A DNA stretch of 64,000 nucleotides, from NCBI RefSeq assembly GCF_000518765.1, contig NZ_KI912490.1, positions 447,700-511,699 of the forward strand, read 5' to 3'. Each line of letters starts with the position of its first letter. Position 1 is the first letter of the stretch. This document shows, piece by piece, positions 35,292 through 42,899 of the stretch. Made by a program: the position numbers and the translations under genes. This stretch comes from Ruminococcus flavefaciens ATCC 19208 (lineage in GTDB: Bacteria; Bacillota; Clostridia; Oscillospirales; Ruminococcaceae). The notes beneath the pieces were generated by a model. That model made no database searches. It worked only from the letters and a program-made list of their open reading frames with translations, and had not been told where the DNA came from.

Positions 35292-36179
35292 ATGAAAGCA
35301 TTCGTAACAGGCGTAGGCGGACAGCTCGGACATGATGTTATGAACGAGCTTGCAAAGCGCGGATATGAGGGTATCGGCAGTGATATATTGCCGACGATTG
35401 ACACAAAATATCCCTATGTACAGCTTGATATAACAGATGCGGCAGCAGTAGAAAAGGCAATATCGGAAGTGAAGCCCGACGTAGTCATTCACTGTGCGGC
35501 ATGGACGGCAGTAGACGCTGCTGAAGATGAAGAGAACAAGCCAAAGGTCAAGGCTATAAACGTTGACGGTACACAGAATATCGCCAATGTCTGCAAAAAG
35601 CTTGACTGCAAAATGATATATATTTCTACTGACTACGTTTTCAACGGACAGGGAACAGAACCCTGGCAGCCTGACTGCAAGGACTACGCTCCGCAGAACG
35701 TTTACGGACAGTCAAAGCTTGACGGTGAACTTGCAGTATCCAATACTCTTGATAAGTACTTTATCGTGCGTATCGCATGGGTATTTGGCATAAACGGCAA
35801 GAACTTCATCAAGACCATGATAAACGTGGGCAAGACTCACGATGAAGTAAGAGTTGTATGCGATCAGATCGGTACACCGACTTACACATATGACCTTTCA
35901 AGACTTCTTGTGGATATGGCAGAGACTGAGAAATACGGTTACTATCATGCTACAAATGAAGGCGGATATATCTCATGGTACGATTTTACAGTAGAGATAT
36001 ATAAGCAGGCAGGAATGTCAACAAAGGTAACTCCTGTTACTACAGCAGAGTACGGACTTTCAAAGGCTGCAAGACCTTTTAACAGTCGCCTTGACAAGTC
36101 AAAGCTGGTCGAAAACGGTTTTACTCCGCTCCCTGCGTGGCAGGAGGCACTTTCACGTTACTTAAAGGAGATCCAATAA
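35292..36179 (+). CDS. rmlD: dTDP-4-dehydrorhamnose reductase
   Basis: A 295-residue reductive SDR giving dTDP-L-rhamnose. VTGVGGQLGHDVMNELAKRG is the NADPH motif; ISTDYVFNGQG and YGQSKLDGE hold the active Tyr and Lys. It lies three bases after rmlB and just before rmlC, in the order A-B-D-C. Confidence 0.95.
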   Translation: MKAFVTGVGGQLGHDVMNELAKRGYEGIGSDILPTIDTKYPYVQLDITDAAAVEKAISEVKPDVVIHCAAWTAVDAAEDEENKPKVKAINVDGTQNIANVCKKLDCKMIYISTDYVFNGQGTEPWQPDCKDYAPQNVYGQSKLDGELAVSNTLDKYFIVRIAWVFGINGKNFIKTMINVGKTHDEVRVVCDQIGTPTYTYDLSRLLVDMAETEKYGYYHATNEGGYISWYDFTVEIYKQAGMSTKVTPVTTAEYGLSKAARPFNSRLDKSKLVENGFTPLPAWQEALSRYLKEIQ

Positions 36180-36180
36180 T

Positions 36181-36789
36181 ATGGGACAGATAACAGTTGA
36201 AAAAAATGTTGGCGGTATTGAAGGGCTCTGCGTAATTACTCCCGCTGTTCACGGTGATAACAGAGGCTATTTCATGGAGACTTATTCACAGCGCGACATG
36301 GAAGAAGCAGGAATTGATATAGTATTTGTTCAGGATAATCAGTCATGCTCTGCAAAGGGTGTTCTACGCGGACTTCACTTCCAGAAGCAGTTCCCGCAGA
36401 CCAAGCTGGTACGCGCTATCAAGGGAAGAGTATTTGATGTTGCTGTTGACCTGCGTAAGGATTCAAAAACCTACGGCAAGTGGTACGGAGTTGAACTTAC
36501 AGAGGAGAACAAAAAGCAGTTTCTTATACCAAAGGGCTTTGCTCACGGTTTCCTTGTGCTCAGTGATATAGCTGAATTCTGTTACAAGTGTGATGACTTC
36601 TATCATGCGAATGATGAAGGCGGGCTTGCGTGGAATGACCCTGCTATCGGTATTCAGTGGCCCGAGCTTGTTGGTGAGTATAAGGGAAGTGCTGACAGTG
36701 AAGGCTATACACTTAACGACGGTACAGTTCTTAATCTTAGCGATAAGGATAAAAAATGGGATACACTTGAGAATACATTTACTTTTTGA
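36181..36789 (+). CDS. rmlC: dTDP-4-dehydrorhamnose 3,5-epimerase
   Basis: A 202-residue cupin enzyme. VFVQDNQSCSAKGVLRGLHF has the catalytic His, and DLRKDSKTYGKWYGVEL and PKGFAHGFLVLSD are the usual conserved segments with the active Asp and Tyr following. It starts one base after rmlD, completing rhamnose synthesis. Confidence 0.95.
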   Translation: MGQITVEKNVGGIEGLCVITPAVHGDNRGYFMETYSQRDMEEAGIDIVFVQDNQSCSAKGVLRGLHFQKQFPQTKLVRAIKGRVFDVAVDLRKDSKTYGKWYGVELTEENKKQFLIPKGFAHGFLVLSDIAEFCYKCDDFYHANDEGGLAWNDPAIGIQWPELVGEYKGSADSEGYTLNDGTVLNLSDKDKKWDTLENTFTF

Positions 36790-36796
36790 TGAATTG

Positions 36797-36816
36797 CAGC
36801 CTCTGTAAAGAGGCTG
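36797..36816 (+). terminator. Hairpin between rmlC and galE
   Basis: CAGCCTCT pairs with AGAGGCTG around GTAA, followed by AATTTGTAATT. The T-run is poor, so it is more likely a processing or partial termination site than a full stop. Confidence 0.4.
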
Positions 36817-36851
36817 AATTTGTAATTATGATCTGAAAGGAGATTAATGAG

Positions 36852-37871
36852 ATGTCAACAATTCTTTTAGCAGGAGGAGCTGGCTATATAGGCTCCCATA
36901 CAGCAGTTGAGCTTTTGAATGCAGGCTACGATGTCGTAGTTGCAGACAATTACTCGAACAGTTCACCTGAGGCGATTAATAGAGTTGAGAAAATAACAGG
37001 CAAGTCCGTAAAGCTTTATGAGCTTGATATCAAGGATAATGCAAAGCTTGAAAAGGTATTCAATGAGAATAAGATAGATGCGGTTATCCACTTTGCAGGA
37101 CTCAAAGCTGTAGGAGAGTCTGTACAGAAGCCTGTTATGTACTATCGCAATAATATCGATACAACACTTGCCCTTCTCGAAACAATGGAGAAGTTCGGCG
37201 TTAAGAATATCATATTCAGTTCTTCTGCAACTGTATACGGTGAGGCAAATCCTGTTCCGTATTTTGAAACAATGCCCCGCGGTGCTTGTACAAATCCTTA
37301 CGGCTGGACTAAGTCAATGATGGAGCAGATATTCGAGGACGCAGCAAAGGCTGATAAGGAGCTTTCTGTTATACTTCTTCGCTACTTCAATCCTATCGGA
37401 GCACATGAGTCGGGTATGATAGGCGAGGACCCTCAGGGTATCCCGAATAACCTCATGCCTTATGTATCTCAGGTAGCAGTTGGCAAGCGCGAGTGTCTTA
37501 CTATTTTCGGCAACGACTACCCAACAGCTGACGGTACCTGTACCCGTGACTATATCCACGTAGTTGACCTTGCTAAGGGACACGTTAAGGCTATAGATTA
37601 TATACTTGCTCATAACTGTGTTGAGATATTCAACCTCGGTACAGGAACACCTTACAGCGTAACCGAGATCGTTGATACCTTTGAGAAGGTAAACAATATC
37701 AAGGTAAATCATGTTTACGGACCAAGACGTGCAGGTGATCTTGCGGAGTGCTATGCAAATGCAGATAAGGCTCTCAAGGTACTTGGCTGGAAAACAGAAA
37801 AGACTCTTGAAGATATGTGCCGCGACAGCTGGAACTGGCAGAAAAATAATCCTGACGGATATAATAAGTGA
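36852..37871 (+). CDS. galE: UDP-glucose 4-epimerase
   Basis: A 339-residue extended SDR of full length. LLAGGAGYIGSHTAVELLNA binds NAD; FSSSATVYGEANPVP and YGWTKSMMEQI give the catalytic Ser/Thr and YxxxK; RYFNPIGAHESG is a GalE hallmark. It makes UDP-galactose (or UDP-GalNAc) for the polymer and is the last gene of the operon, followed by a strong terminator. Confidence 0.95.
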   Translation: MSTILLAGGAGYIGSHTAVELLNAGYDVVVADNYSNSSPEAINRVEKITGKSVKLYELDIKDNAKLEKVFNENKIDAVIHFAGLKAVGESVQKPVMYYRNNIDTTLALLETMEKFGVKNIIFSSSATVYGEANPVPYFETMPRGACTNPYGWTKSMMEQIFEDAAKADKELSVILLRYFNPIGAHESGMIGEDPQGIPNNLMPYVSQVAVGKRECLTIFGNDYPTADGTCTRDYIHVVDLAKGHVKAIDYILAHNCVEIFNLGTGTPYSVTEIVDTFEKVNNIKVNHVYGPRRAGDLAECYANADKALKVLGWKTEKTLEDMCRDSWNWQKNNPDGYNK

Positions 37872-37876
37872 TATCA

Positions 37877-37902
37877 ACTCGGGCTTTTGCCCGAGTTTTT
37901 TT
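37877..37902 (+). terminator. Terminator of the glycan operon
   Basis: ACTCGGGC (37877-37884) pairs with GCCCGAGT (37889-37896) around TTTT and runs into seven T. A classic intrinsic terminator six bases after the galE stop. Confidence 0.9.
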
Positions 37903-37909
37903 GTTCGGC

Positions 37910-37938
37910 TTGCATTATTTGGATAATTGTGGTATAAT
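37910..37938 (+). promoter_or_regulatory. Promoter of the VanZ-like gene
   Basis: TTGCAT and TATAAT are 17 bases apart, and TG at the extended -10 position precedes TATAAT. Start of transcription would be near 37945, 30 bases before the ATG. Confidence 0.75.
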
Positions 37939-37974
37939 AATATATAGGATATTAAAAGAAAGGCTGGGGAATGT

Positions 37975-38448
37975 ATGTTTAAAATAATACTTAAACTAAA
38001 AAAGCTCAGTCCTTCTGAGCTTATGATAAAGGTATTGTGCGTATTTACGATGCTCCTTTATCTTTACTGTGTTATGAACATAACGCTCATTGACAGGATA
38101 CCCGGAATGCGCCGCCATGTGTTCAGACCGCTGTGGGAAGTAAGTTCCATGCTGAGAAGCGGTAATTATACCTATTGGACAGGACAGATAATAGGCAATA
38201 TCATGATGCTTCTTCCGCTTGGTTTTATGCTCCCCATACTTTCCGAGAAATTAAGAAGTATAAAGGCTGTTGCCATATCGGGATTTATTTTATCGGTATT
38301 CATCGAATTAACTCAGTATTATACCGGCAGGGGATTGTTTGAGTCTGACGATATACTGCATAATACAATAGGTACCTGCATCGGATATATTGTATATATA
38401 ATAATATTCTACAGGCTTGAACACACGATTCACGTGACAGAACGCTGA
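37975..38448 (+). CDS. VanZ-family membrane protein
   Basis: A 157-residue protein with four membrane helices and the VanZ pattern: YWTGQIIGNIMMLLPLGFML, then FIELTQYYTGRGLFESDDIL and HNTIGTCIGY. VanZ proteins give low-level teicoplanin resistance in enterococci, but most family members have no known role and are linked to surface glycans. It has its own promoter and a terminator on both sides. Confidence 0.82.
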   Translation: MFKIILKLKKLSPSELMIKVLCVFTMLLYLYCVMNITLIDRIPGMRRHVFRPLWEVSSMLRSGNYTYWTGQIIGNIMMLLPLGFMLPILSEKLRSIKAVAISGFILSVFIELTQYYTGRGLFESDDILHNTIGTCIGYIVYIIIFYRLEHTIHVTER

Positions 38449-38456
38449 ATAATAAT

Positions 38457-38482
38457 AAAAACACCGCATAGGCGGTGTTTTT
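38457..38482. terminator. Bidirectional terminator after the VanZ-like gene
   Basis: AAAAACACCGC and GCGGTGTTTTT form an 11-bp stem around ATAG. T-runs lie on both sides, so it can act on either strand. Confidence 0.85.
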
Positions 38483-38535
38483 GTATTACATGGCTTATGA
38501 TATGTTTTTTCAGACAAAAGATAAGATGATATATA

Positions 38536-38564
38536 TTGACTATTATGCGCACATAATGTATAAT
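38536..38564 (+). promoter_or_regulatory. Second promoter upstream of the ligase gene
   Basis: TTGACT and TATAAT are 17 bases apart. It lies about 155 bases before the O-antigen-ligase-like gene and about 125 bases before a second promoter, so it may give a longer leader or a short RNA. Confidence 0.55.
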
Positions 38565-38662
38565 AAAAGTGTTGATCAAATGCTTCCGGGTTTTATTGTT
38601 TGTTCGCAAAAAGTATAAAACAGCTGAAAAGCTTATGCAAAATAACAGTGGAATGACATCGC

Positions 38663-38691
38663 TTGACACTGTTTGCATTATGATATATACT
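38663..38691 (+). promoter_or_regulatory. Main promoter of the ligase gene
   Basis: TTGACA and TATACT spaced by 17 bases, with start near 38698. AGGAGG follows at 38709-38714 and the ATG at 38720. Confidence 0.75.
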
Positions 38692-38719
38692 ATATTTATT
38701 ATATCTTAGGAGGAAAAAA

Positions 38720-40111
38720 ATGCAGGAAATAAAAAAGCGGCTATCGGGCTTTTTTGAGATGCTGACCACGGAGAAATTTTTCTTTTACTACATAATTACT
38801 GTGATGATCTCATTGCCTGTTATGGAAATATTCGATGAAATGCATTCACAGACGTTTGCAAGTCAGCCGATCATCGTAGAGATCGCAGGATATTTGGGGA
38901 TTTTTGTGATAATAGTTCATTTTCTGAAGCATCAGAACATAAAGTATTATCTTTCTGATCTGCTGTATCTGCTTCTTTTTGTTTTTGCACTTTTATCAGC
39001 AGTATTTACTCTTGATAAGTTCGCAACATGGCATGGATTCGATTATGATGAATGGATGTTCAATTTTGTTGCATACTTCAGCCTTATGTTTGCGGGAACA
39101 ATGATAAATGACAAGCATATGAGAAAATGCATACTGAATGTGTTCATACTTGTTACGGTGATACAGTCAGTGATTGCAGCACTTCAGACCTGCGGAATAT
39201 ATTTGATAGAGTGTTACCTTGATACGGATCTTATAATGGATCTCAAAAGATGCTATGGACTCACACAGCATTCAAACTGGTATGCGGGATTAAGTGTTCT
39301 GATGTTTACCTGTACCTCAGGTATATTCCTGTTTACTCAGAGCAAGCTTATAAGAAATATAACATATGCAATATCAATGCTTTGTTTTTATACTCTGTTG
39401 TCGTCAGAGGCAAGACTGGCATGGGTAGGTGTTGCAGCATATCTGGCATTTTTGGCTGTTTCCTTATTGGTAATGAGATCAAAGGGAATGGAAAAGGAAA
39501 AGCTGCGCAGTATATTCAGACGTTTGCTGCTGCTCATTGTTGGAATGATAGTTCTGGTTGCATTTGTTATAATAGTCTGCGGCAAGATAATGGGAAAGGT
39601 CGAGCTTACGAAAGAAGAGATCAACAATGTATCCGGTGAGAATAAGCAGATTGACAAGCTTGCAACTTCAAGAGTTTACATATGGAAATTCGGTTTGAAG
39701 ATGGTTCCGGATCACTGGGCTTTCGGAATAGGTCTTGATAACTATCAGTATTCGTTTTTCCACAGCCCGGATTACATTCCCGGAGAGTACACTCAGGGAA
39801 AGGGGCATAATGAGTATATCCATTACCTTGTTACACAGGGCGTTTTTCAGCTTATCACATACCTTACGCTTCTTATATATGCAGCTGTTACTGGTGTCAG
39901 AAACGTTATACACAATGATGACAAAGAGGAAAGATATATCAACTGGATATTTCTTGGTATGCTTGTAGGATATGCGGCACAGGCTTGCTTCAACAGCAGT
40001 GTCGTGAATATAGTGCCTTATTTCTGGATAACCGTAGGAATGTGTCTTGCAAAGAAAAATCAGCATTATTTCGGTTATGCAAAGGAACATAAAAAAATCA
40101 GCAGTAAATAA
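38720..40111 (+). CDS. O-antigen ligase/polymerase-like membrane protein
   Basis: A 463-residue protein with about eleven to twelve membrane helices and a large outer loop (about residues 295-365) that contains RVYIWKFGLKM and GKGHNEYIHYLVTQG, the conserved Arg and His region of the Wzy_C/WaaL family. Such proteins join a finished glycan to a lipid, peptidoglycan or protein acceptor, or polymerise it. It stands apart from the operon under its own promoters; attachment of the rml-dependent polymer is a reasonable inference. Confidence 0.85.
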   Translation: MQEIKKRLSGFFEMLTTEKFFFYYIITVMISLPVMEIFDEMHSQTFASQPIIVEIAGYLGIFVIIVHFLKHQNIKYYLSDLLYLLLFVFALLSAVFTLDKFATWHGFDYDEWMFNFVAYFSLMFAGTMINDKHMRKCILNVFILVTVIQSVIAALQTCGIYLIECYLDTDLIMDLKRCYGLTQHSNWYAGLSVLMFTCTSGIFLFTQSKLIRNITYAISMLCFYTLLSSEARLAWVGVAAYLAFLAVSLLVMRSKGMEKEKLRSIFRRLLLLIVGMIVLVAFVIIVCGKIMGKVELTKEEINNVSGENKQIDKLATSRVYIWKFGLKMVPDHWAFGIGLDNYQYSFFHSPDYIPGEYTQGKGHNEYIHYLVTQGVFQLITYLTLLIYAAVTGVRNVIHNDDKEERYINWIFLGMLVGYAAQACFNSSVVNIVPYFWITVGMCLAKKNQHYFGYAKEHKKISSK

Positions 40112-40115
40112 AATC

Positions 40116-40150
40116 AAAGACCGCTCACCGTGTTCGGCTGAGCGGTCTTT
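40116..40150. terminator. Terminator after the ligase gene
   Basis: AAAGACCGCTCA pairs with TGAGCGGTCTTT over 12 bp around an 11-base loop. It begins five bases after the stop codon. Confidence 0.85.
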
Positions 40151-40228
40151 AATTAATAAGGAGTGTGGTTTCTTATCAGATGACATACACATTATAGCTC
40201 ACGGACTGAGAATTATCAAGATGACGAA

Positions 40229-40247
40229 TGTCACTTTTTTAGTGACA
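40229..40247. promoter_or_regulatory. Palindrome upstream of the exonuclease promoter
   Basis: TGTCACT and AGTGACA are perfect inverted arms around five T, 16 bases before the -35 box. The place fits an operator for a dimeric regulator. Confidence 0.45.
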
Positions 40248-40262
40248 AATGTAACTGCTGAT

Positions 40263-40291
40263 TTGACTTTTTTTAAAATCTATAATATAAT
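40263..40291 (+). promoter_or_regulatory. Promoter of the exonuclease gene
   Basis: TTGACT (40263-40268) and TATAAT (40286-40291) with a 17-base spacer. Start near 40298, about 28 bases before the chosen start codon. Confidence 0.75.
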
Positions 40292-40325
40292 GTATACTGA
40301 TATTGTATGTGGAAGGAGCTTGGGT

Positions 40326-40892
40326 TTGGGCAGTATAAAACGCAGAAAAGGCAAGAGCCGTATAGAATTTCCTGAGGATTACTGTGTAGTCGATATAGAG
40401 ACTACAGGGCTTGAGCCTGAATCCTGTGAAATAATCGAAATAGCGGCAGTACGCTACAGAAACGGTAAAAAAGCAGCTGTTTTCAGCACTTTTGTAAAGC
40501 CTGAGCATCATATCCCCGCATTTATAACAGGAATGACAGGGATAGATGATAAAATGGTAGAGAATGCTCCCGACATAAAAACGGCTATTCTTGATTTTTA
40601 TAACTTTGCAGGCAGCGATATGCTCATGGGCTATAATGTTAATTTCGATATCAACTTCCTGTATGACAATCTTCTGAGATGTCACGGGATGTATTTGCAG
40701 AATGATTTTGTAGATGTGCTGAGATTTTCGAGGAAAGTCCTGACACTTCTGCCCGACCGCCGTCAGACTACCGTTGCGGCACATTACGGCATAGAAATAG
40801 CAGGTGCTCACAGAGCCGCAAGAGACTGCGAGATATGTAATGCCTGTTACATATGCCTGCGTGATGAGATGCGCAGACAGGAGGCAGAGTAA
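40326..40892 (+). CDS. DnaQ-type 3'-5' exonuclease domain protein
   Basis: A 188-residue DEDDh exonuclease. VVDIETTGLE (Asp23, Glu25) is Exo I, GYNVNFDINFLYDNL is Exo II, and AHRAARDCE gives the His and Asp of Exo III. The frame is open from 40047, but the front is nonsense and overlaps a terminator and promoter; TTG 40326 has AAGGAG at 40313-40318 and is chosen. It is a stand-alone domain, not polymerase III alpha. It may proofread or trim nucleic acid. Its stop overlaps the next start. Confidence 0.87.
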   Translation: MGSIKRRKGKSRIEFPEDYCVVDIETTGLEPESCEIIEIAAVRYRNGKKAAVFSTFVKPEHHIPAFITGMTGIDDKMVENAPDIKTAILDFYNFAGSDMLMGYNVNFDINFLYDNLLRCHGMYLQNDFVDVLRFSRKVLTLLPDRRQTTVAAHYGIEIAGAHRAARDCEICNACYICLRDEMRRQEAE

Positions 40893-41665
40893 TGCCGTCA
40901 AAGAAGCTGAAGGATAAGCTCATTGAGTATGCAAATGAGCGTTACGGTACAAAGCCCGAATACCTGTGGGCAAAGACTCCGGATTGCGCAGTGCTGCGCT
41001 GTGAGACAAATGATAAGTGGTACGGTATAATAATGTGCGTAGACGGCAGCAAGCTGGGACTTGCAAAAGGCGTAAGCTATGATATCGTAAATGTGAAGTG
41101 CAGTCCGCTCATGACAGGTTCACTTCTTGCCATGAAAGGCATACACCCCGCATACCATATGCAGAAGGAGAGCTGGGTAACAGTGCTCCTTGACGGCACT
41201 GTCAGTGAGGAGCAGGTGTTCTCGCTTATTGATATGAGCTATGAGCTTATAAAGCAGAGCAGCGGCAGCAAGAGGCTGAGGACTGATACCAAGGAGTGGC
41301 TCATACCTGCATCGCCTGCCATGTATGATGTGGAGCAGGACTTTCGGTGTGATGGTATGATACTCTGGAAGCAGACCTCGAATGTCATTGTGGGAGATAC
41401 TATCTATATGTATATGGCTGCGCCGGTGTCTGCAATAATGTATAAATGTGAGGCAGTTGAGGTGGATATACCGTATAAGTACGATAACGGTGATTACCAC
41501 ATCAGAAAGGCTATGAAGCTGAAGCTTCTGTGCCGCTTCGGAAAAGATGATATGCCTCTGACAGCTATGAAGGAGCTTGGAGCAATGGCTGTCCGCGGTC
41601 CGAGAGGAGTACCGCCTGCACTCAGCCGCAAGCTTAAAGAGCTGTGCAAAAGAGTTTGCAAATGA
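40892..41665 (+). CDS. MmcQ/YjbR-type protein with EVE-like C-terminal domain
   Basis: A 257-residue protein. Residues 1-125 match the MmcQ/YjbR fold (KWYGIIMCVDGSKLGL, GIHPAYHMQKESWVTVLLDG), a double-winged-helix-like DNA-binding fold. The second half, WLIPASPAMYDV, ILWKQTSNVIVGDTIYMYM and APVSAIMYKCEAVEVDIPY, has the rhythm of an EVE/PUA-like domain, a fold that reads modified bases. Start is coupled to the exonuclease stop. The pairing with an exonuclease suggests a nucleic-acid role, but none is proved. Confidence 0.75.
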   Translation: MPSKKLKDKLIEYANERYGTKPEYLWAKTPDCAVLRCETNDKWYGIIMCVDGSKLGLAKGVSYDIVNVKCSPLMTGSLLAMKGIHPAYHMQKESWVTVLLDGTVSEEQVFSLIDMSYELIKQSSGSKRLRTDTKEWLIPASPAMYDVEQDFRCDGMILWKQTSNVIVGDTIYMYMAAPVSAIMYKCEAVEVDIPYKYDNGDYHIRKAMKLKLLCRFGKDDMPLTAMKELGAMAVRGPRGVPPALSRKLKELCKRVCK

Positions 41666-41714
41666 CAGTGAAAAAGCTGTCAAATAACGTATTTACGCAG
41701 GAAAAGTCTGACTA

Positions 41715-41743
41715 TTGATTTATTTTTGCAACTATGCTATAAT
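41715..41743 (+). promoter_or_regulatory. Promoter of the alpha/beta hydrolase
   Basis: TTGATT and TATAAT are 17 bases apart, with TGC giving an extended -10. It lies about 50 bases before ATG 41795. Confidence 0.7.
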
Positions 41744-41794
41744 ATTCATTGTAAGTCTTATTTTATTTTTCCGTTTTTTGACAGGAGGAACTTT

Positions 41795-42835
41795 ATGCTT
41801 AATGCTGATCTGAAGGAATTTCAACTTACTTCTGATTTTGATGAGCTTGTGATCTCGGCTGTACTGGCAGTGCCCTCGGGAGATATAAACGGCATTGTAC
41901 AGATAGTTCACGGTATGAATGAACACAAGGAGAGATATTACCCATTTATGGATTACCTTGCCGAGCAGGGATTTATAACAGTGATACACGATAACCGTGG
42001 TCACGGCGGCAGCATAATGGAAGCTGACGATATCGGCTTTATGTTCAGAAAAGGCGGCGAAGGCTTTGTAAGCGACATCGCACAGATCAATAAGCGCATA
42101 AGAGCAGCTTATCCCAATGTTCCTGTTTTTATGGCGGCAAGCGGTCTCGGAGCTTCGGGCGCAAAGTGCTTCATCAAGGAATATGATGACTGCATAGACG
42201 GCCTCGTGCTTCTCGGCAGCCTGTATTACAGCCCGTTTTCGCCTGTAACAAGAGTGATTAATTCCGTGGCGTCAAAGCACCCCGGAAGCCGTTTCAGGAG
42301 CGATAAGATATTCGATACCATTGATGACAGCTTGGGAAAATTCTTTGAGGATCCCATAAATTCATGGAGATGCAGCGATCCCGATGTGGTACTGGCATAT
42401 AATGAGGACCAGCTGTGCAACTTCAAGCCCACACTCAATGGCTATCAGGAAATGCTGTGGATAATGAGAAATTCCCAGTCGGGTACAGGCTGGCAGGTGA
42501 AAAATCCGAAGCTTCCCATACGTTTTATATCGGGTAAGGAAGATACAGCTATGGTATCCGAGAAGAAATTCATGAAGCTGATATCAAAGCTTGAAAAGGC
42601 AGGATATGACAGCATATCCCACAGACTGTTCGATAATATGCGCCATGATGTCCTCATGGAGAAGAACAGCATTAACGTATACAAAGATATAGCAAAAACT
42701 CTGTTTTCGTGGCTTGACCGCTGGAATGAGGAGCGTTTTGAAACAGCAGCAGAGGTCGCAGCAGGAGCTGCAGCTGTAATGGCTGCTGATGAAGCTTCTG
42801 CACAGCAGGAAAACGAAGAAACAGTAAATGAATAA
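41795..42835 (+). CDS. Alpha/beta hydrolase, monoacylglycerol-lipase-like
   Basis: ATG 41795 has AGGAGG just upstream and begins LNADLKEFQLTSDFDEL; a frame from 41726 is rejected because it crosses the promoter. The 346 residues show VQIVHGMNEHKERYYPFMDY (oxyanion HG), DNRGHGGS, and FISGKEDTAM with the acid, then MRHDVLME with the catalytic His. The nucleophile elbow reads AASGLGASG instead of GHSMG, an unusual form that leaves the exact Ser open. The tail after residue 310 is Ala/Glu-rich and looks disordered. Probably a carboxylester or lysophospholipid hydrolase. Confidence 0.82.
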   Translation: MLNADLKEFQLTSDFDELVISAVLAVPSGDINGIVQIVHGMNEHKERYYPFMDYLAEQGFITVIHDNRGHGGSIMEADDIGFMFRKGGEGFVSDIAQINKRIRAAYPNVPVFMAASGLGASGAKCFIKEYDDCIDGLVLLGSLYYSPFSPVTRVINSVASKHPGSRFRSDKIFDTIDDSLGKFFEDPINSWRCSDPDVVLAYNEDQLCNFKPTLNGYQEMLWIMRNSQSGTGWQVKNPKLPIRFISGKEDTAMVSEKKFMKLISKLEKAGYDSISHRLFDNMRHDVLMEKNSINVYKDIAKTLFSWLDRWNEERFETAAEVAAGAAAVMAADEASAQQENEETVNE

Positions 42836-42899
42836 ATAACGATCTACAGGACCGCGGCAGTACCGACGGTCCTTATATCGTAAAATGAAAGGATCAATT

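Noticed and set aside
34800-35492. 230-codon open frame on the minus strand
   Set aside because: It lies antisense to rmlB and rmlD, which are certain genes, and its protein is Cys/Tyr/Leu-rich nonsense with no RBS. It is a shadow of the codon use of the true genes.
38571-38711. 46-codon frame (GTG start) behind a good promoter
   Set aside because: No RBS before the GTG, and the frame runs through the next promoter; composition is not protein-like.
40239-40901. 220-codon open frame on the minus strand
   Set aside because: Antisense to the DEDDh exonuclease, whose three motifs are clear. No RBS and no sensible composition.
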